Positions 20,960-29,120 of a DNA stretch of 32,290 nt are shown here, piece by piece. The notes beneath the pieces were generated by a model. That model saw nothing but the letters and a program-made list of their open reading frames with translations. It did not search any database and was not told the origin of the DNA. The position numbers and the translations under genes are program-made. Source of the stretch: Paenibacillus tritici (lineage in GTDB: Bacteria > Bacillota > Bacilli > Paenibacillales > Paenibacillaceae); contig NZ_JABMKX010000033.1 in the NCBI RefSeq assembly GCF_013204885.1, positions 1-32,290 of the forward strand, read 5' to 3'. Within the stretch, counting starts at the first letter, position 1. Each line of letters starts with the position of its first letter.

Positions 20960-22684
20960 TCACGTGGTCCTCTTGGGAATTCTCACCGTCACGGCCGTAC
21001 CCTGGCCGATTTCGCTGTGGATCGTGATCCCGTACGCCTCGCCAAAATAAATCCGGATTCTCTCCTGGGCGTTGAACAGTCCATACGATTTAGATTGCCT
21101 GCTTAATACCGTATCCATCGTCTCCTGGGTCATTCCCGGACCGTTGTCTTCAATGCTGAATACAATCGTATCTTCCTCGAAGCAAGCCCGCAGGCTGATC
21201 CTGCCGCGCCCCTCCCGCTTGTTGTCTACGCCGTGCTCAATCGCATTCTCTACAATCGGCTGCATAATCAGCTTGATCATATGATAGCCCAGCACCTCCG
21301 GGTCCACCTCATACACTACATCGAAGCTGTGGTCATGCATAATCAGCTGCAGATCAATATAAGATTTCGTATTCTCCAGTTCATCATGAACGCTGATCAC
21401 ATCCTGCCCCCTGTTCAGGGTCGTCCGGTAGAACTTGGAGAGGGTTGTGGTAATTTTACTGATGTCATAGGCTTTAATGCTTATAGCCTTCCAGTTGATC
21501 AGCGACAGAGAGTTATAAAGAAAATGCGGATTGATCTGGGCCTGCAGCGCCTTCAGCTCCGCATCCTTCTGGACAACCTTACTGCGGTAGACTTCATTGA
21601 ACAGCTCATTCAGACTTTGCAGCATATCCTTGAACCGCGAGGTCAGCTCGCCTACCTCATCATTGGAATCGACCACAATGTCCACATGCAGGTCCCCGCG
21701 GGTCACCCTTTTCATCGTGCGGTTCAGACGGTAGATCCTTCTCACGAATGCATTGGACAACAGCCAGACCGCAGGCACCAGAATCAGCAGGCAAATCCCG
21801 ACCGTGAGCATGGTGGCGCGGAGAATCGTCTTGGCATCGACACCGATCGAATTCTTGGGCATATAAAAGACAAGCTTCCAGCCCGTCACGCCCAGCACCT
21901 GGGAGATCACAATGAAATCGCTTGCACGCTCTTCCGCTGCCTTAGCCGATTCGAAGGACGGCAGCCCGTTGTGATAGTCATACACAGGCTCCCCCGCTCC
22001 ATTCTCGACCAGGACGCCGTACTCACCGGAGACCACATTGGTCAGACCCGCAAAAATCTCCTTGCTGTCAAAGCCCAAGTAGATCAGATTGTCATATTGC
22101 GTTCCCGAGCCGCCCACCATTCTCCGCACTGCGGACAAGGCCGTGCCCTCCTTGATCCAATGCGTCTGGCCGCTGGCCATCGCCGCTTCATACCAGAGCT
22201 TCCCGGATACGCTGCTAATCGGCAAAATCGTATTCTTCCGTTCCGTGATATTATTCCCTGTATACACCGTCAGCTGGCGGATCTCTTCGTTCAGGAACAG
22301 AAGCGTATTGAACAGCGGCTCCACGATGGTGTTCAGATCATTGTACATATAATAATAATTATCGGAGTAATCATTGTTGAAGACGGACACCACACTGGAG
22401 TTGAAGGTGAACGAGTCCAGCGCGGCATTGAGCTTGCCGAACTTATAATCCAGATTGGCGGCGATCTCCGACACATTGTCGGTTAAGGTCAGCCGGGCCT
22501 GCTGAACGAGCAGATTCCTGGATTGGTCATACGAATACCAGCCAAGCACACTGAGCGGAATAATGATAACGAGCAGATAAGAGACAAACAGCTTATGCTT
22601 AATTCTTAAATTCCTGATGAACCGGCCCAATCGCTCCAGATCTACCCCTCCTGTCTTAAGCCTATAGTCCTTATAACGTAGCAT
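20960..22684 (-). CDS. YesM-type sensor histidine kinase
   Basis: This membrane kinase of about 574 residues has TM1 (FVSYLLVIIIPLSVLGWY), a large extracytoplasmic sensor domain (about 60-275) and TM2 (TMLTVGICLLILVPAVWLL). Next come a HAMP domain, the His_kinase block QAQINPHFLYNSLSLINW with the phospho-accepting His, and a HATPase with EDNGPGM. This is the YesM/LytS kinase type that pairs with AraC-like response regulators. Its partner is probably the regulator at 26500-28032. The ATG at 22684 has no good site; an AGGAGG lies 7 bases before an in-frame CTG at 22639 (MERLGRFIRN), which may be the true start. A terminator at 22752 separates it from the permease genes, so it may have its own promoter. 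Confidence 0.88.
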   Translation of the reverse strand: MLRYKDYRLKTGGVDLERLGRFIRNLRIKHKLFVSYLLVIIIPLSVLGWYSYDQSRNLLVQQARLTLTDNVSEIAANLDYKFGKLNAALDSFTFNSSVVSVFNNDYSDNYYYMYNDLNTIVEPLFNTLLFLNEEIRQLTVYTGNNITERKNTILPISSVSGKLWYEAAMASGQTHWIKEGTALSAVRRMVGGSGTQYDNLIYLGFDSKEIFAGLTNVVSGEYGVLVENGAGEPVYDYHNGLPSFESAKAAEERASDFIVISQVLGVTGWKLVFYMPKNSIGVDAKTILRATMLTVGICLLILVPAVWLLSNAFVRRIYRLNRTMKRVTRGDLHVDIVVDSNDEVGELTSRFKDMLQSLNELFNEVYRSKVVQKDAELKALQAQINPHFLYNSLSLINWKAISIKAYDISKITTTLSKFYRTTLNRGQDVISVHDELENTKSYIDLQLIMHDHSFDVVYEVDPEVLGYHMIKLIMQPIVENAIEHGVDNKREGRGRISLRACFEEDTIVFSIEDNGPGMTQETMDTVLSRQSKSYGLFNAQERIRIYFGEAYGITIHSEIGQGTAVTVRIPKRTT

Positions 22685-22751
22685 TGACCCCGGCAAATAA
22701 CAATCTGTAAAAGCAGCGGCCCCGCATAAGCCCTTCCCCCAAACAACAAAG

Positions 22752-22787
22752 GGGTGTCCCCAGCCGTTTCCGGCTTACAGGACACCC
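22752..22787 (-). terminator. Terminator after the sugar permease operon
   Basis: Minus-strand arms GGGTGTCC and GGACACCC enclose an inner AGCCG..CGGCT pairing and are followed by CCTTTGTTGTTT. It lies about 20 bp after the stop of the second permease gene and before the sensor kinase gene. Confidence 0.75.
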
Positions 22788-22806
22788 GCTTCCATGCAGT
22801 TTACGC

Positions 22807-23688
22807 TTACTCTTTGACGGCACCGAGCACGATTCCGCTGACGAAATACCGCTGCAGAAACGGATAGATCAGCATGATCGGAATCATCGAGACCATCACC
22901 TTGGCCGCATTGAGCAGTTGGCTCGACATATTCGACAGACGTTTGATCTCTTCCGGGTCGGTAGTGTTCATGATCGAATTCACGCTGATAATCAATTGCT
23001 GGATATACGTTTGCAGCGGCCAATTCTCCTTGTGGTTCATCAGGATCATCCCGTCAAAAAACGCATTCCAGTGGCCGACGACCGAGAACAGGGTGACTGT
23101 CGCGAGTGAGGGCAGGGAGATGGGGAGATAAATCGTCACCAGCGTTCTCCACGCCCCCGCGCCATCCATCCCGGCAGCCTCCTCCAGCTCCTTCGGAACG
23201 CCCTTGAAGAAGTTCATCAGCAGAATCACATTGAATACCGGAACGGCGGTAGGCAGCACAAGCGCCCAGATGGAATCGAGCAGCCCGTACGTATTGATCG
23301 TCATATACCACGGGATCAGCCCGCCGTTGAACAGCATGCAGAAGATAACGAACCACATATAGACATTTCTGCCCGGAAAATGTTTGTTCGATTTCGATAA
23401 AGGATAGGCCATCAGCACGGTAACCAGCAGATTGATGGCTCCTCCGAGCAGCACTCTTTTCACAGATACGCCAAAGGAAGTGAAGAAGCTGCGGTCACTG
23501 ATGACCGACTTATAGGCTTCCAGATTGAAATCAACCGGCCAGAAGAAGACCTGACCCGACATGGCCGCCACCTTGCCGCTGAACGAAATAGCCAAGGTAT
23601 TCAGTACGGGGGCCAAGGAGAGAAAAGCAATCACGGTTAGAATACAATAAATCACAATATCAACAGTCCGGTTGGTTCCGCGGATCAC
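22807..23688 (-). CDS. Carbohydrate ABC transporter permease, LplC type
   Basis: This 293-residue inner-membrane subunit has six predicted TM segments. Its EAA loop is EELEEAAGMDGAGAWRTLVTIYLPISLP, the coupling point for the ATPase. It belongs to the LplC/YtcP branch of sugar permeases in the CUT1 family. There is no ATPase gene in the cluster, so it must use a shared MsmX-like ATPase, as is known for Bacillus CUT1 systems. It follows the LplB-type permease by 15 bp and is the last gene before the terminator at 22752. Confidence 0.92.
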   Translation of the reverse strand: MIRGTNRTVDIVIYCILTVIAFLSLAPVLNTLAISFSGKVAAMSGQVFFWPVDFNLEAYKSVISDRSFFTSFGVSVKRVLLGGAINLLVTVLMAYPLSKSNKHFPGRNVYMWFVIFCMLFNGGLIPWYMTINTYGLLDSIWALVLPTAVPVFNVILLMNFFKGVPKELEEAAGMDGAGAWRTLVTIYLPISLPSLATVTLFSVVGHWNAFFDGMILMNHKENWPLQTYIQQLIISVNSIMNTTDPEEIKRLSNMSSQLLNAAKVMVSMIPIMLIYPFLQRYFVSGIVLGAVKE

Positions 23689-23703
23689 AGCAAATCACCT
23701 CTG

Positions 23704-24594
23704 TCAGAAAATACGGTAGTTGGCAAACCGGGCAGCCAGACCATAGGAAGCGGCAATCAGCACAAAGCTTACGACCGATTTGAGCAGGCCTACCGCTGTT
23801 GCCAGTCCATACTGGATTTCAAGCAATCCTGAACGGTATACATAAGTATCAATGATATCCCCCGACTCATAGACAATCGGATTATACAGGTTGAGAATCT
23901 GCTCGAAGCCCGCATTCAGCACATTGCCGAGGCTTAAGGTCGCCAGCAGAATCACCGTGGTCATCAGACCCGGAATCGTAATATTGGTTAACCGCTGGAA
24001 CCGGTTCGCTCCATCAATGGCGGCTGCTTCGTACAGATTGGTGTTAATGGAAGTCAGGGCAGCGATGTAGATGATCGTATTGAAGCCGAATTCCTTCCAC
24101 ACATCGCTCGACACGATCACGAAGCGGAACCAGTGATTGCTCTGAAGGAACATAATCGGATCACCGCCGAACCACTGGATCATCTGATTGATAATGCCGT
24201 CCAGACTGAGCAGGTTAATCAGCACTCCTGATAGAATAACCCAGGACATGAAATGCGGCAGGTAGACAATCGTTTGGATGGTGCGCTTGAATTTAATATT
24301 CGCTACTTCATGGAACAGCAGGGCAAAGACAAAGGGAACGGTCAATCCGGCAATGATCTTCATCAGTGCAATGCTCAGGGTGTTTCCGAGAATCAGCCTG
24401 CTGTCCGGCAGGCTGAACATATACTCGAAATTCTCCCAGCCCACCCAATCCGAGTGGAAGATGCCCAGCGTAGGCTGAAAGTCCTGGAAGGCAATCACAA
24501 TTCCGAACATCGGAACTACACTGAATGCTATGAGCAGCAATATGCCGGGGAGCAGCATCAGGTGGTAATTCCAGATGGAAGCTCTGCTTCTCAT
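23704..24594 (-). CDS. Carbohydrate ABC transporter permease, LplB type
   Basis: This 296-residue permease has six TM segments. Characteristic features are the opening YHLMLLPGILLLIAFSVVPM, the IAFQDFQPTLGIFHSDWVG loop that precedes TM2, and the EAA motif YEAAAIDGANRFQRLTNITIPG. It is the LplB/YteP-type partner of the following permease. The start overlaps the stop of the solute-binding protein gene (ATGA), so the two are coupled. The sugar is not determined by sequence, but this class commonly takes up oligosaccharides from plant or microbial polymers. Confidence 0.92.
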   Translation of the reverse strand: MRSRASIWNYHLMLLPGILLLIAFSVVPMFGIVIAFQDFQPTLGIFHSDWVGWENFEYMFSLPDSRLILGNTLSIALMKIIAGLTVPFVFALLFHEVANIKFKRTIQTIVYLPHFMSWVILSGVLINLLSLDGIINQMIQWFGGDPIMFLQSNHWFRFVIVSSDVWKEFGFNTIIYIAALTSINTNLYEAAAIDGANRFQRLTNITIPGLMTTVILLATLSLGNVLNAGFEQILNLYNPIVYESGDIIDTYVYRSGLLEIQYGLATAVGLLKSVVSFVLIAASYGLAARFANYRIF

Positions 24595-26288
24595 GGTGAC
24601 TCAACTGCCTCAGCAACCTCTTTGGTGATTTCATCCCCTCCGATGCTCTTCCAGGTCTTCACGAACTTGTCGAATTCTTCAAGGGGAGAAGTGCCGGTGA
24701 TGATTTTCAAAAAGGTCTCGTTTTCGAGTTTTTCCAGATTGGCTCCCTTTTTAAGCATCGCTTCGGTCTTGCCGTAGAACACAGGCTCCACCTTCACAAT
24801 TTCTTTCGCTCCGGTGATGGAGGCGGCAGTATAGAAGGCCAGTGAATCGGCATAAGCGGGAATATCCTTTTTCGGATTCTCATTATTCTTCAAGACAGCC
24901 TTGACTCTCGGCAGGATGCGGGCCGGCAGATCGTCCAGCTTCTTATCCTTAATCGCCTTCTCATAGATCGGAACATCACGTGCCAGGGAATCCTGATAAT
25001 CCAGCTGCACATTAATCGGATAATTGAGCCAGCCTACACCCAGATCCTTATACAGCTCCTGTGCTGTAGAATCAAGCAGGCGGATGCCTTCATACTCCAC
25101 GCTGAGCATTTTCAAGGCAGCTTCGGGGTGTTCCGCCTTCTTGTTCACCACCATGAAGGTTCCCGACGGCGTGGATGGCACGATATTCCGTTTGCCTTCC
25201 CCGTCCAGCGGCACAGCCAGCGGCACCCAATCCGCTTCCGGGTTGGCCTTCACCGCATCAGACAATGCCCAGCCTCCGAACCAGGGGGCGAACAGGATAC
25301 CGGCCCGGCCGCCTGATACCAGCCCGGCATTATCCTCGTACTTCCGGGTCAGGAACTCTTTGTCGATCAACCCGTCCGCATACATCTCTCTCAGCTCAGA
25401 GAGCGCCTGCTTGGTCTCTGGAGTCGTGGAGCCGTAGACGATGTTTCCCCCCTCATCCTTGAACCAGTTCTTCGGATAGGCATGATTGGCATTGAAGATC
25501 GGATCGAAGGTGAAGAAGCCGCCGTCTGCGACCACTGATTTATCGCCAAGCAGACCAATGGTATCCGCTTTCCCGTTACCGTCAGGGTCCTGCTCCTTGA
25601 ACGCTTTGATCACAGTCTTCAGCTCATCCATAGTACTGGGCGTCTCAAGCTTCAGCTTGTTCAGCCAGTCCTGGCGTATCCACAGGAGCTGATAATTGCC
25701 ATCGATGTTGGTATTGGGCAGCGCCATCAGCTTGCCGTCGATTCTTCCGGTGTTCAGCACCCGGTCTCCCGTGTAGGAGTTGTAATAATCCTTAATCAGC
25801 GGCGAGGCATATTGATCGTATAATTCAGTCAGATCAGCCAGCATACCCGCTTTGGCCATTCTCTTGAACTGCTGCTCATCCACCACCAGAATGTCAGGCA
25901 GGGAATTGCTTGAGATTGCCAGGGTAACCTTCTGGTTATACGCATCCTGGTCTTCCACCGAGAAATCGTATTTCACCTTTACGTTCAGGCGGTCCTCGAC
26001 ATATTTCAGATACTTGTTATTCTCCAGCGTATCTCCTGCCGGCAGGTTATTCCCCGATACGCCCTGTCTCCCCAGAGACACGGTAACGGGTTCTTCATAT
26101 TTGCTGAAGGGTCCATCGTCCTCTTTGGCGGTGGCGGATGGTTCATTGCCTCCGGCATTCGTGGACTCACTGCCGGCGGGCGCAGCTACCTTCTCCTCCT
26201 TTGGACTGCTTCCGCAGGCCGCCAGCACTCCCAGCACCAATACCATGGACAGCAGCCAAGCCATAACACGAATTCTCTTCAATCTCAT
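24591..26288 (-). CDS. Extracellular sugar-binding lipoprotein, LplA type
   Basis: The 565-residue lipoprotein has a signal sequence with lipobox LAAC (Cys at about 24). A Ser/Gly/Glu-rich linker follows, then the large family-1 solute-binding fold seen in LplA/YtcQ proteins. The conserved opening YVEDRLNVKVKYDFSV and the middle segment EQDPDGNGKADTIGLLG are characteristic. It would catch an oligosaccharide outside the cell and pass it to the two permeases. The start is the ATG 26286-26288, with GGGAGGGG upstream; the longer frame has no site of its own. The promoter with a cre-like element is at 26309-26338. Confidence 0.93.
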   Translation of the reverse strand: MRLKRIRVMAWLLSMVLVLGVLAACGSSPKEEKVAAPAGSESTNAGGNEPSATAKEDDGPFSKYEEPVTVSLGRQGVSGNNLPAGDTLENNKYLKYVEDRLNVKVKYDFSVEDQDAYNQKVTLAISSNSLPDILVVDEQQFKRMAKAGMLADLTELYDQYASPLIKDYYNSYTGDRVLNTGRIDGKLMALPNTNIDGNYQLLWIRQDWLNKLKLETPSTMDELKTVIKAFKEQDPDGNGKADTIGLLGDKSVVADGGFFTFDPIFNANHAYPKNWFKDEGGNIVYGSTTPETKQALSELREMYADGLIDKEFLTRKYEDNAGLVSGGRAGILFAPWFGGWALSDAVKANPEADWVPLAVPLDGEGKRNIVPSTPSGTFMVVNKKAEHPEAALKMLSVEYEGIRLLDSTAQELYKDLGVGWLNYPINVQLDYQDSLARDVPIYEKAIKDKKLDDLPARILPRVKAVLKNNENPKKDIPAYADSLAFYTAASITGAKEIVKVEPVFYGKTEAMLKKGANLEKLENETFLKIITGTSPLEEFDKFVKTWKSIGGDEITKEVAEAVESP

Positions 26289-26308
26289 AGATGCCCCTCC
26301 CAAACTTT

Positions 26309-26338
26309 GTTATAAAACGCTTTCATGCTTACAGTTAA
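26309..26338 (-). promoter_or_regulatory. Promoter of the sugar ABC operon with cre-like site
   Basis: Toward the lipoprotein gene, -35 TTAACT (26333-26338) and -10 TATAAC (26309-26314) are 18 bp apart. The sequence 26312-26325 read on the minus strand, TGAAAGCGTTTTAT, matches the cre consensus at 12 of 14 positions and fills the spacer. CcpA repression is likely but not proven. Confidence 0.45.
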
Positions 26339-26499
26339 ATTGTAAATTAGCCTGGAAGGGAGCGAAATCCCAAATTCTTTGGATACGCGTCAATTAATTT
26401 GGAAGCTATATAAGACGCACTTAAGATTTAAACTTGAAGCTTCATCGTCACTGCGGTGAACATTTGGACTTCCGGCCGCTGCCCATCCCCCGGGTGCCG
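26339..26499. other. Gene-free spacer between sugar operon promoter and regulator
   Basis: This region is A/T-rich at its left end, with no gene and no strong terminator for the upstream response-regulator gene. The palindrome GAAGCTTC near 26440 is the only dyad I see. Read-through from the regulator into the ABC operon is possible. Confidence 0.4.
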
Positions 26500-28032
26500 T
26501 TATTCGTCCAGCATTTCACGATATTTCTGCGGACTGATGCCGTAATATTTTTTAAAGGTCTGGCAGAAGTAGGAGGAGCTCCAGTAGCCGGCATGTTCGG
26601 CGATATCGACGATTTTCATATTGGTGCTGTCCAGTAAATGCCGTGCCCGTTCCAGACGCTGCTGAGTGATGAATTTGATCAGGCTCTGCCCGGTTTCTTT
26701 CTTGAACAAATGGCTCAGGTAGCTGGGATTAAGCGATACGCGCCCGGCGATGACCTCCAGACTGATATCCTCCCTGAAATCCTTCTCCACAATCCGGATG
26801 ACCTGCTGGACAATATGGCGTTTGCTCTCATCGGGAGGGCCGCTGTCCGGTTCTATTTCCGATAGCGCCTGAAGCAGCACTTGCTTCACCTCTGTAATCG
26901 AATCGCTTTTGAAGATGCGCTCTACCGTTTGCTGGAAATCCGCCTTCTGCCTGCGGGCCGACTGTTCAAACGCATTCCGCACCAGGTCCGAACACAGATA
27001 CTTGACATATATCGCAGAAGAACCGCCGTTCCGGCTCAAATGGCTGAACAGAAGCTCAATGCTTTTGGCAGCGCCTGCATATTCCCCATGGGTAATGAAT
27101 TGGTTGATATCCGCCATCAGCGTCTCTGTGCTGACAAACTCAGGGACACTGCCAGCAAGGTCATCACCGGCAAACAGCACCACCGTATCCTCAAAAAAGA
27201 ATTTGTAGTCCAGCGTCTGCTCCATCTGCTCATAACACGCCGAAACCTCCTGCCAATCGGAGATCACGCTGCTGTATACGATGCAGCAATGCCGGTAAAA
27301 GCGTTCCGCGATCCGCTCCGCCAGCGCTTCACTCATGTCCCTGATCCTCTTTTGTCCGCCGCTGCCCGGACAAGGGAATATAAGGACACTTTGATATTCA
27401 TTCAGGTTCAGCAGCTCATATTCACCGGCTGTGAGCTGCTCCGCCGCCTGCTCAAAGGCCTCGTAGCTGCGGTCAAAGAAACGCTCCTTGAAATCAATCA
27501 GCAGCAGAGCGGCCGGCTGCCCTCCGAACGGCAGTGCGGCATCATCTGCGGTCACCTGTACCCCGTTCAGCACATCGGTCAGCCACTTCTCCCTCTCGTA
27601 CTCCAGACCTTTTTGATACCCCTGCATAAGCTCGGCAGTGCGGCGCTGCTGGGTGGCCTTATCCGCGCATTTCTGTATCACGCCCGACATCACCCCGGCG
27701 AACTCCTCAATATCAATCGGCTTCAGCAGATAACTGGAAGCATTGGTATAGAGCGCCCGGCGGGCATAGTCGAATTCCCCGTAGGCACTGTAGATAATAA
27801 TTTCCAGAGAGGGCTGCGCCAGGCTGGCCTGCTCCGCCAGCTCCAGACCGCCCATGAAGGGCATTTTGATATCTGTGAGCAGGATGTCCACCGGGTTCAG
27901 ACGAAGATACTCCAGCGCCTTCTCCCCGTTCTCCGCTTCGGTAACCCGCAGCTCGTAGTTCATGTCAGCGATCAGCCCCCGGATGCCGTCCCGTTCAATT
28001 TTCTCATCATCCACGATCAATATGGTAAACAT
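26500..28032 (-). CDS. YesN-type response regulator with AraC DNA-binding domain
   Basis: This 510-residue protein has an N-terminal receiver (1-120). It carries the acidic pair VDDE, the phospho-acceptor Asp in LLTDIKMPFMGG and the Lys in LLKPID. A middle helical region of about 280 residues follows, then a C-terminal AraC domain (about 410-505) with its two HTHs (LEVIAGRVSLNPSYLSHLFK and MKIVDIAEHAGYWSSSYFCQ) and the closing YGISPQKYRE. This is the YesN family, which pairs with YesM kinases; the kinase at 20960 is the likely partner though four genes away. It should activate the ABC operon directly downstream. GGAGGG lies before the ATG. Confidence 0.92.
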   Translation of the reverse strand: MFTILIVDDEKIERDGIRGLIADMNYELRVTEAENGEKALEYLRLNPVDILLTDIKMPFMGGLELAEQASLAQPSLEIIIYSAYGEFDYARRALYTNASSYLLKPIDIEEFAGVMSGVIQKCADKATQQRRTAELMQGYQKGLEYEREKWLTDVLNGVQVTADDAALPFGGQPAALLLIDFKERFFDRSYEAFEQAAEQLTAGEYELLNLNEYQSVLIFPCPGSGGQKRIRDMSEALAERIAERFYRHCCIVYSSVISDWQEVSACYEQMEQTLDYKFFFEDTVVLFAGDDLAGSVPEFVSTETLMADINQFITHGEYAGAAKSIELLFSHLSRNGGSSAIYVKYLCSDLVRNAFEQSARRQKADFQQTVERIFKSDSITEVKQVLLQALSEIEPDSGPPDESKRHIVQQVIRIVEKDFREDISLEVIAGRVSLNPSYLSHLFKKETGQSLIKFITQQRLERARHLLDSTNMKIVDIAEHAGYWSSSYFCQTFKKYYGISPQKYREMLDE

Positions 28033-28058
28033 AGAGTTCCCTCCTGATGTCTGATAGA

Positions 28059-28087
28059 ATTATAAGTAAACGTTATCATTTCATGAA
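28059..28087 (-). promoter_or_regulatory. Response regulator promoter with cre-like site
   Basis: Toward the regulator gene, a perfect -10 TATAAT (28059-28064) stands 17 bp from a weak -35, TTCATG (28082-28087). The spacer holds AGTAAACGTTATCA (28065-28078), which matches the cre consensus at 13 of 14 positions in either direction. The AraC gene diverges from the same 80-bp region, so both may be under CcpA. Confidence 0.5.
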
Positions 28088-28112
28088 GCCTACACCATGA
28101 GGAGGTCCCGCC

Positions 28113-29012
28113 ATGCGCCTGGCGTACCGCAAAGCCAATGCACTTTTGAATCAGCATATCTCAAATATCAGTGACGGACAAACCTCATTTCATATTCATT
28201 ACTGGGGCTTCATGCCGAATCATTATAATAATTCCCTGCACCGCCATTCTTTTTTTGAAGTCTGTTATGTTCAGCAAGGCACCGGCTCCTACCAGGATGA
28301 CGATGCGCTCTTCCCCCTGGAGCCGGGAACCCTGTTCTGCTCGCGTCCGGGCATCTGGCACCAGATCCGCAGTGAGCAGGGGCTGGTCCTGTTCTTCATT
28401 GCCTTTGAAATCGACGAGGCCCTAAGCTCTGCGGACGGTCGCAAGCCGTTTCAGGAACTCGCCGCCGGAGGGCAGCCCATAGCCCCGCAAGAAGCTGCCG
28501 CACTCTCTGCCCGAATCTGGCGGACCCTCTTCAGCCTGGCCGAGAGCGAAGCGGCGGTGTCTCGGCTGCCGATGAACCATCTGGCGCTTGCTCTGCTGCA
28601 TTCCTTCCCGCAGGCATTCTCCCCCGAACCCCATCTGCAGGCCGGGGCGATGAAGGAGGACAGCGGGGAGCACCGCCATTTGGAACGGGCCAGGCGCTAT
28701 ATCCGCGACAATCTGTCCTCCCCGCTGCATATGGCCCAGGTAGCCCTGGAACTGGATATCTCTCCACGCCATCTGTCGAGGATCTTCCAGGCATGCCTGG
28801 GCCAGACTTTCGTCCATTATATTCAGGAACGAAGAATCCAACAAGCCAAGGATTGGCTGCTGCACACCGACTTGCCCATCAAAGACATCGCCGAGCGCTG
28901 CGGCTTCGAGTCTGTGCACTATTTCACCCGCGTATTCACCAAGCAGCTTGGTGTCTCCCCCGCCCGGTTCCGCAGATCGCAATTTGCAGACGGAAGACAG
29001 AACCAGAGCTAA
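28113..29012 (+). CDS. AraC family transcriptional regulator
   Basis: This 299-residue regulator has an N-terminal cupin-like sensor domain (about 20-105, with HRHSFFEVCYVQQGTGSY, then LEPGTLFCSRPGIWHQI). A linker follows, then a C-terminal AraC domain (about 190-290) with LHMAQVALELDISPRHLSRIF and LPIKDIAERCGFESVHYFTR. The His pair in the cupin suggests binding of a sugar or other small ligand. GAGGAGG lies 8 bases before the ATG. It is divergent from the YesN-type gene and reads toward the isomerase and ROK genes, 108 bp apart, which it may control. Confidence 0.9.
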   Translation: MRLAYRKANALLNQHISNISDGQTSFHIHYWGFMPNHYNNSLHRHSFFEVCYVQQGTGSYQDDDALFPLEPGTLFCSRPGIWHQIRSEQGLVLFFIAFEIDEALSSADGRKPFQELAAGGQPIAPQEAAALSARIWRTLFSLAESEAAVSRLPMNHLALALLHSFPQAFSPEPHLQAGAMKEDSGEHRHLERARRYIRDNLSSPLHMAQVALELDISPRHLSRIFQACLGQTFVHYIQERRIQQAKDWLLHTDLPIKDIAERCGFESVHYFTRVFTKQLGVSPARFRRSQFADGRQNQS

Positions 29013-29081
29013 TCATCAGCAAATGTCCGGATTGTACAAAAAATCAGACGCCGTATTCAAAGATAATCCCGCAAGGACTCC

Positions 29082-29096
29082 TTACAATGGTTGTAA
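29082..29096 (+). promoter_or_regulatory. Dyad operator candidate before the isomerase gene
   Basis: TTACAA-TGG-TTGTAA is a perfect 6-3-6 inverted repeat in the 108-bp leader of the isomerase gene. It lies about 15-30 bp downstream of an AGATAAT that could serve as a -10. An operator for a local regulator is plausible. Confidence 0.4.
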
Positions 29097-29120
29097 ACCC
29101 TTAGAAGGAGTGAGTTCCCC

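Noticed and set aside
21233..22486. 417-codon plus-strand ORF
   Set aside because: Antisense shadow of the sensor kinase; no recognisable domain.
26881..28047. 388-codon plus-strand ORF
   Set aside because: Antisense shadow of the response regulator, which has clear receiver and AraC domains.
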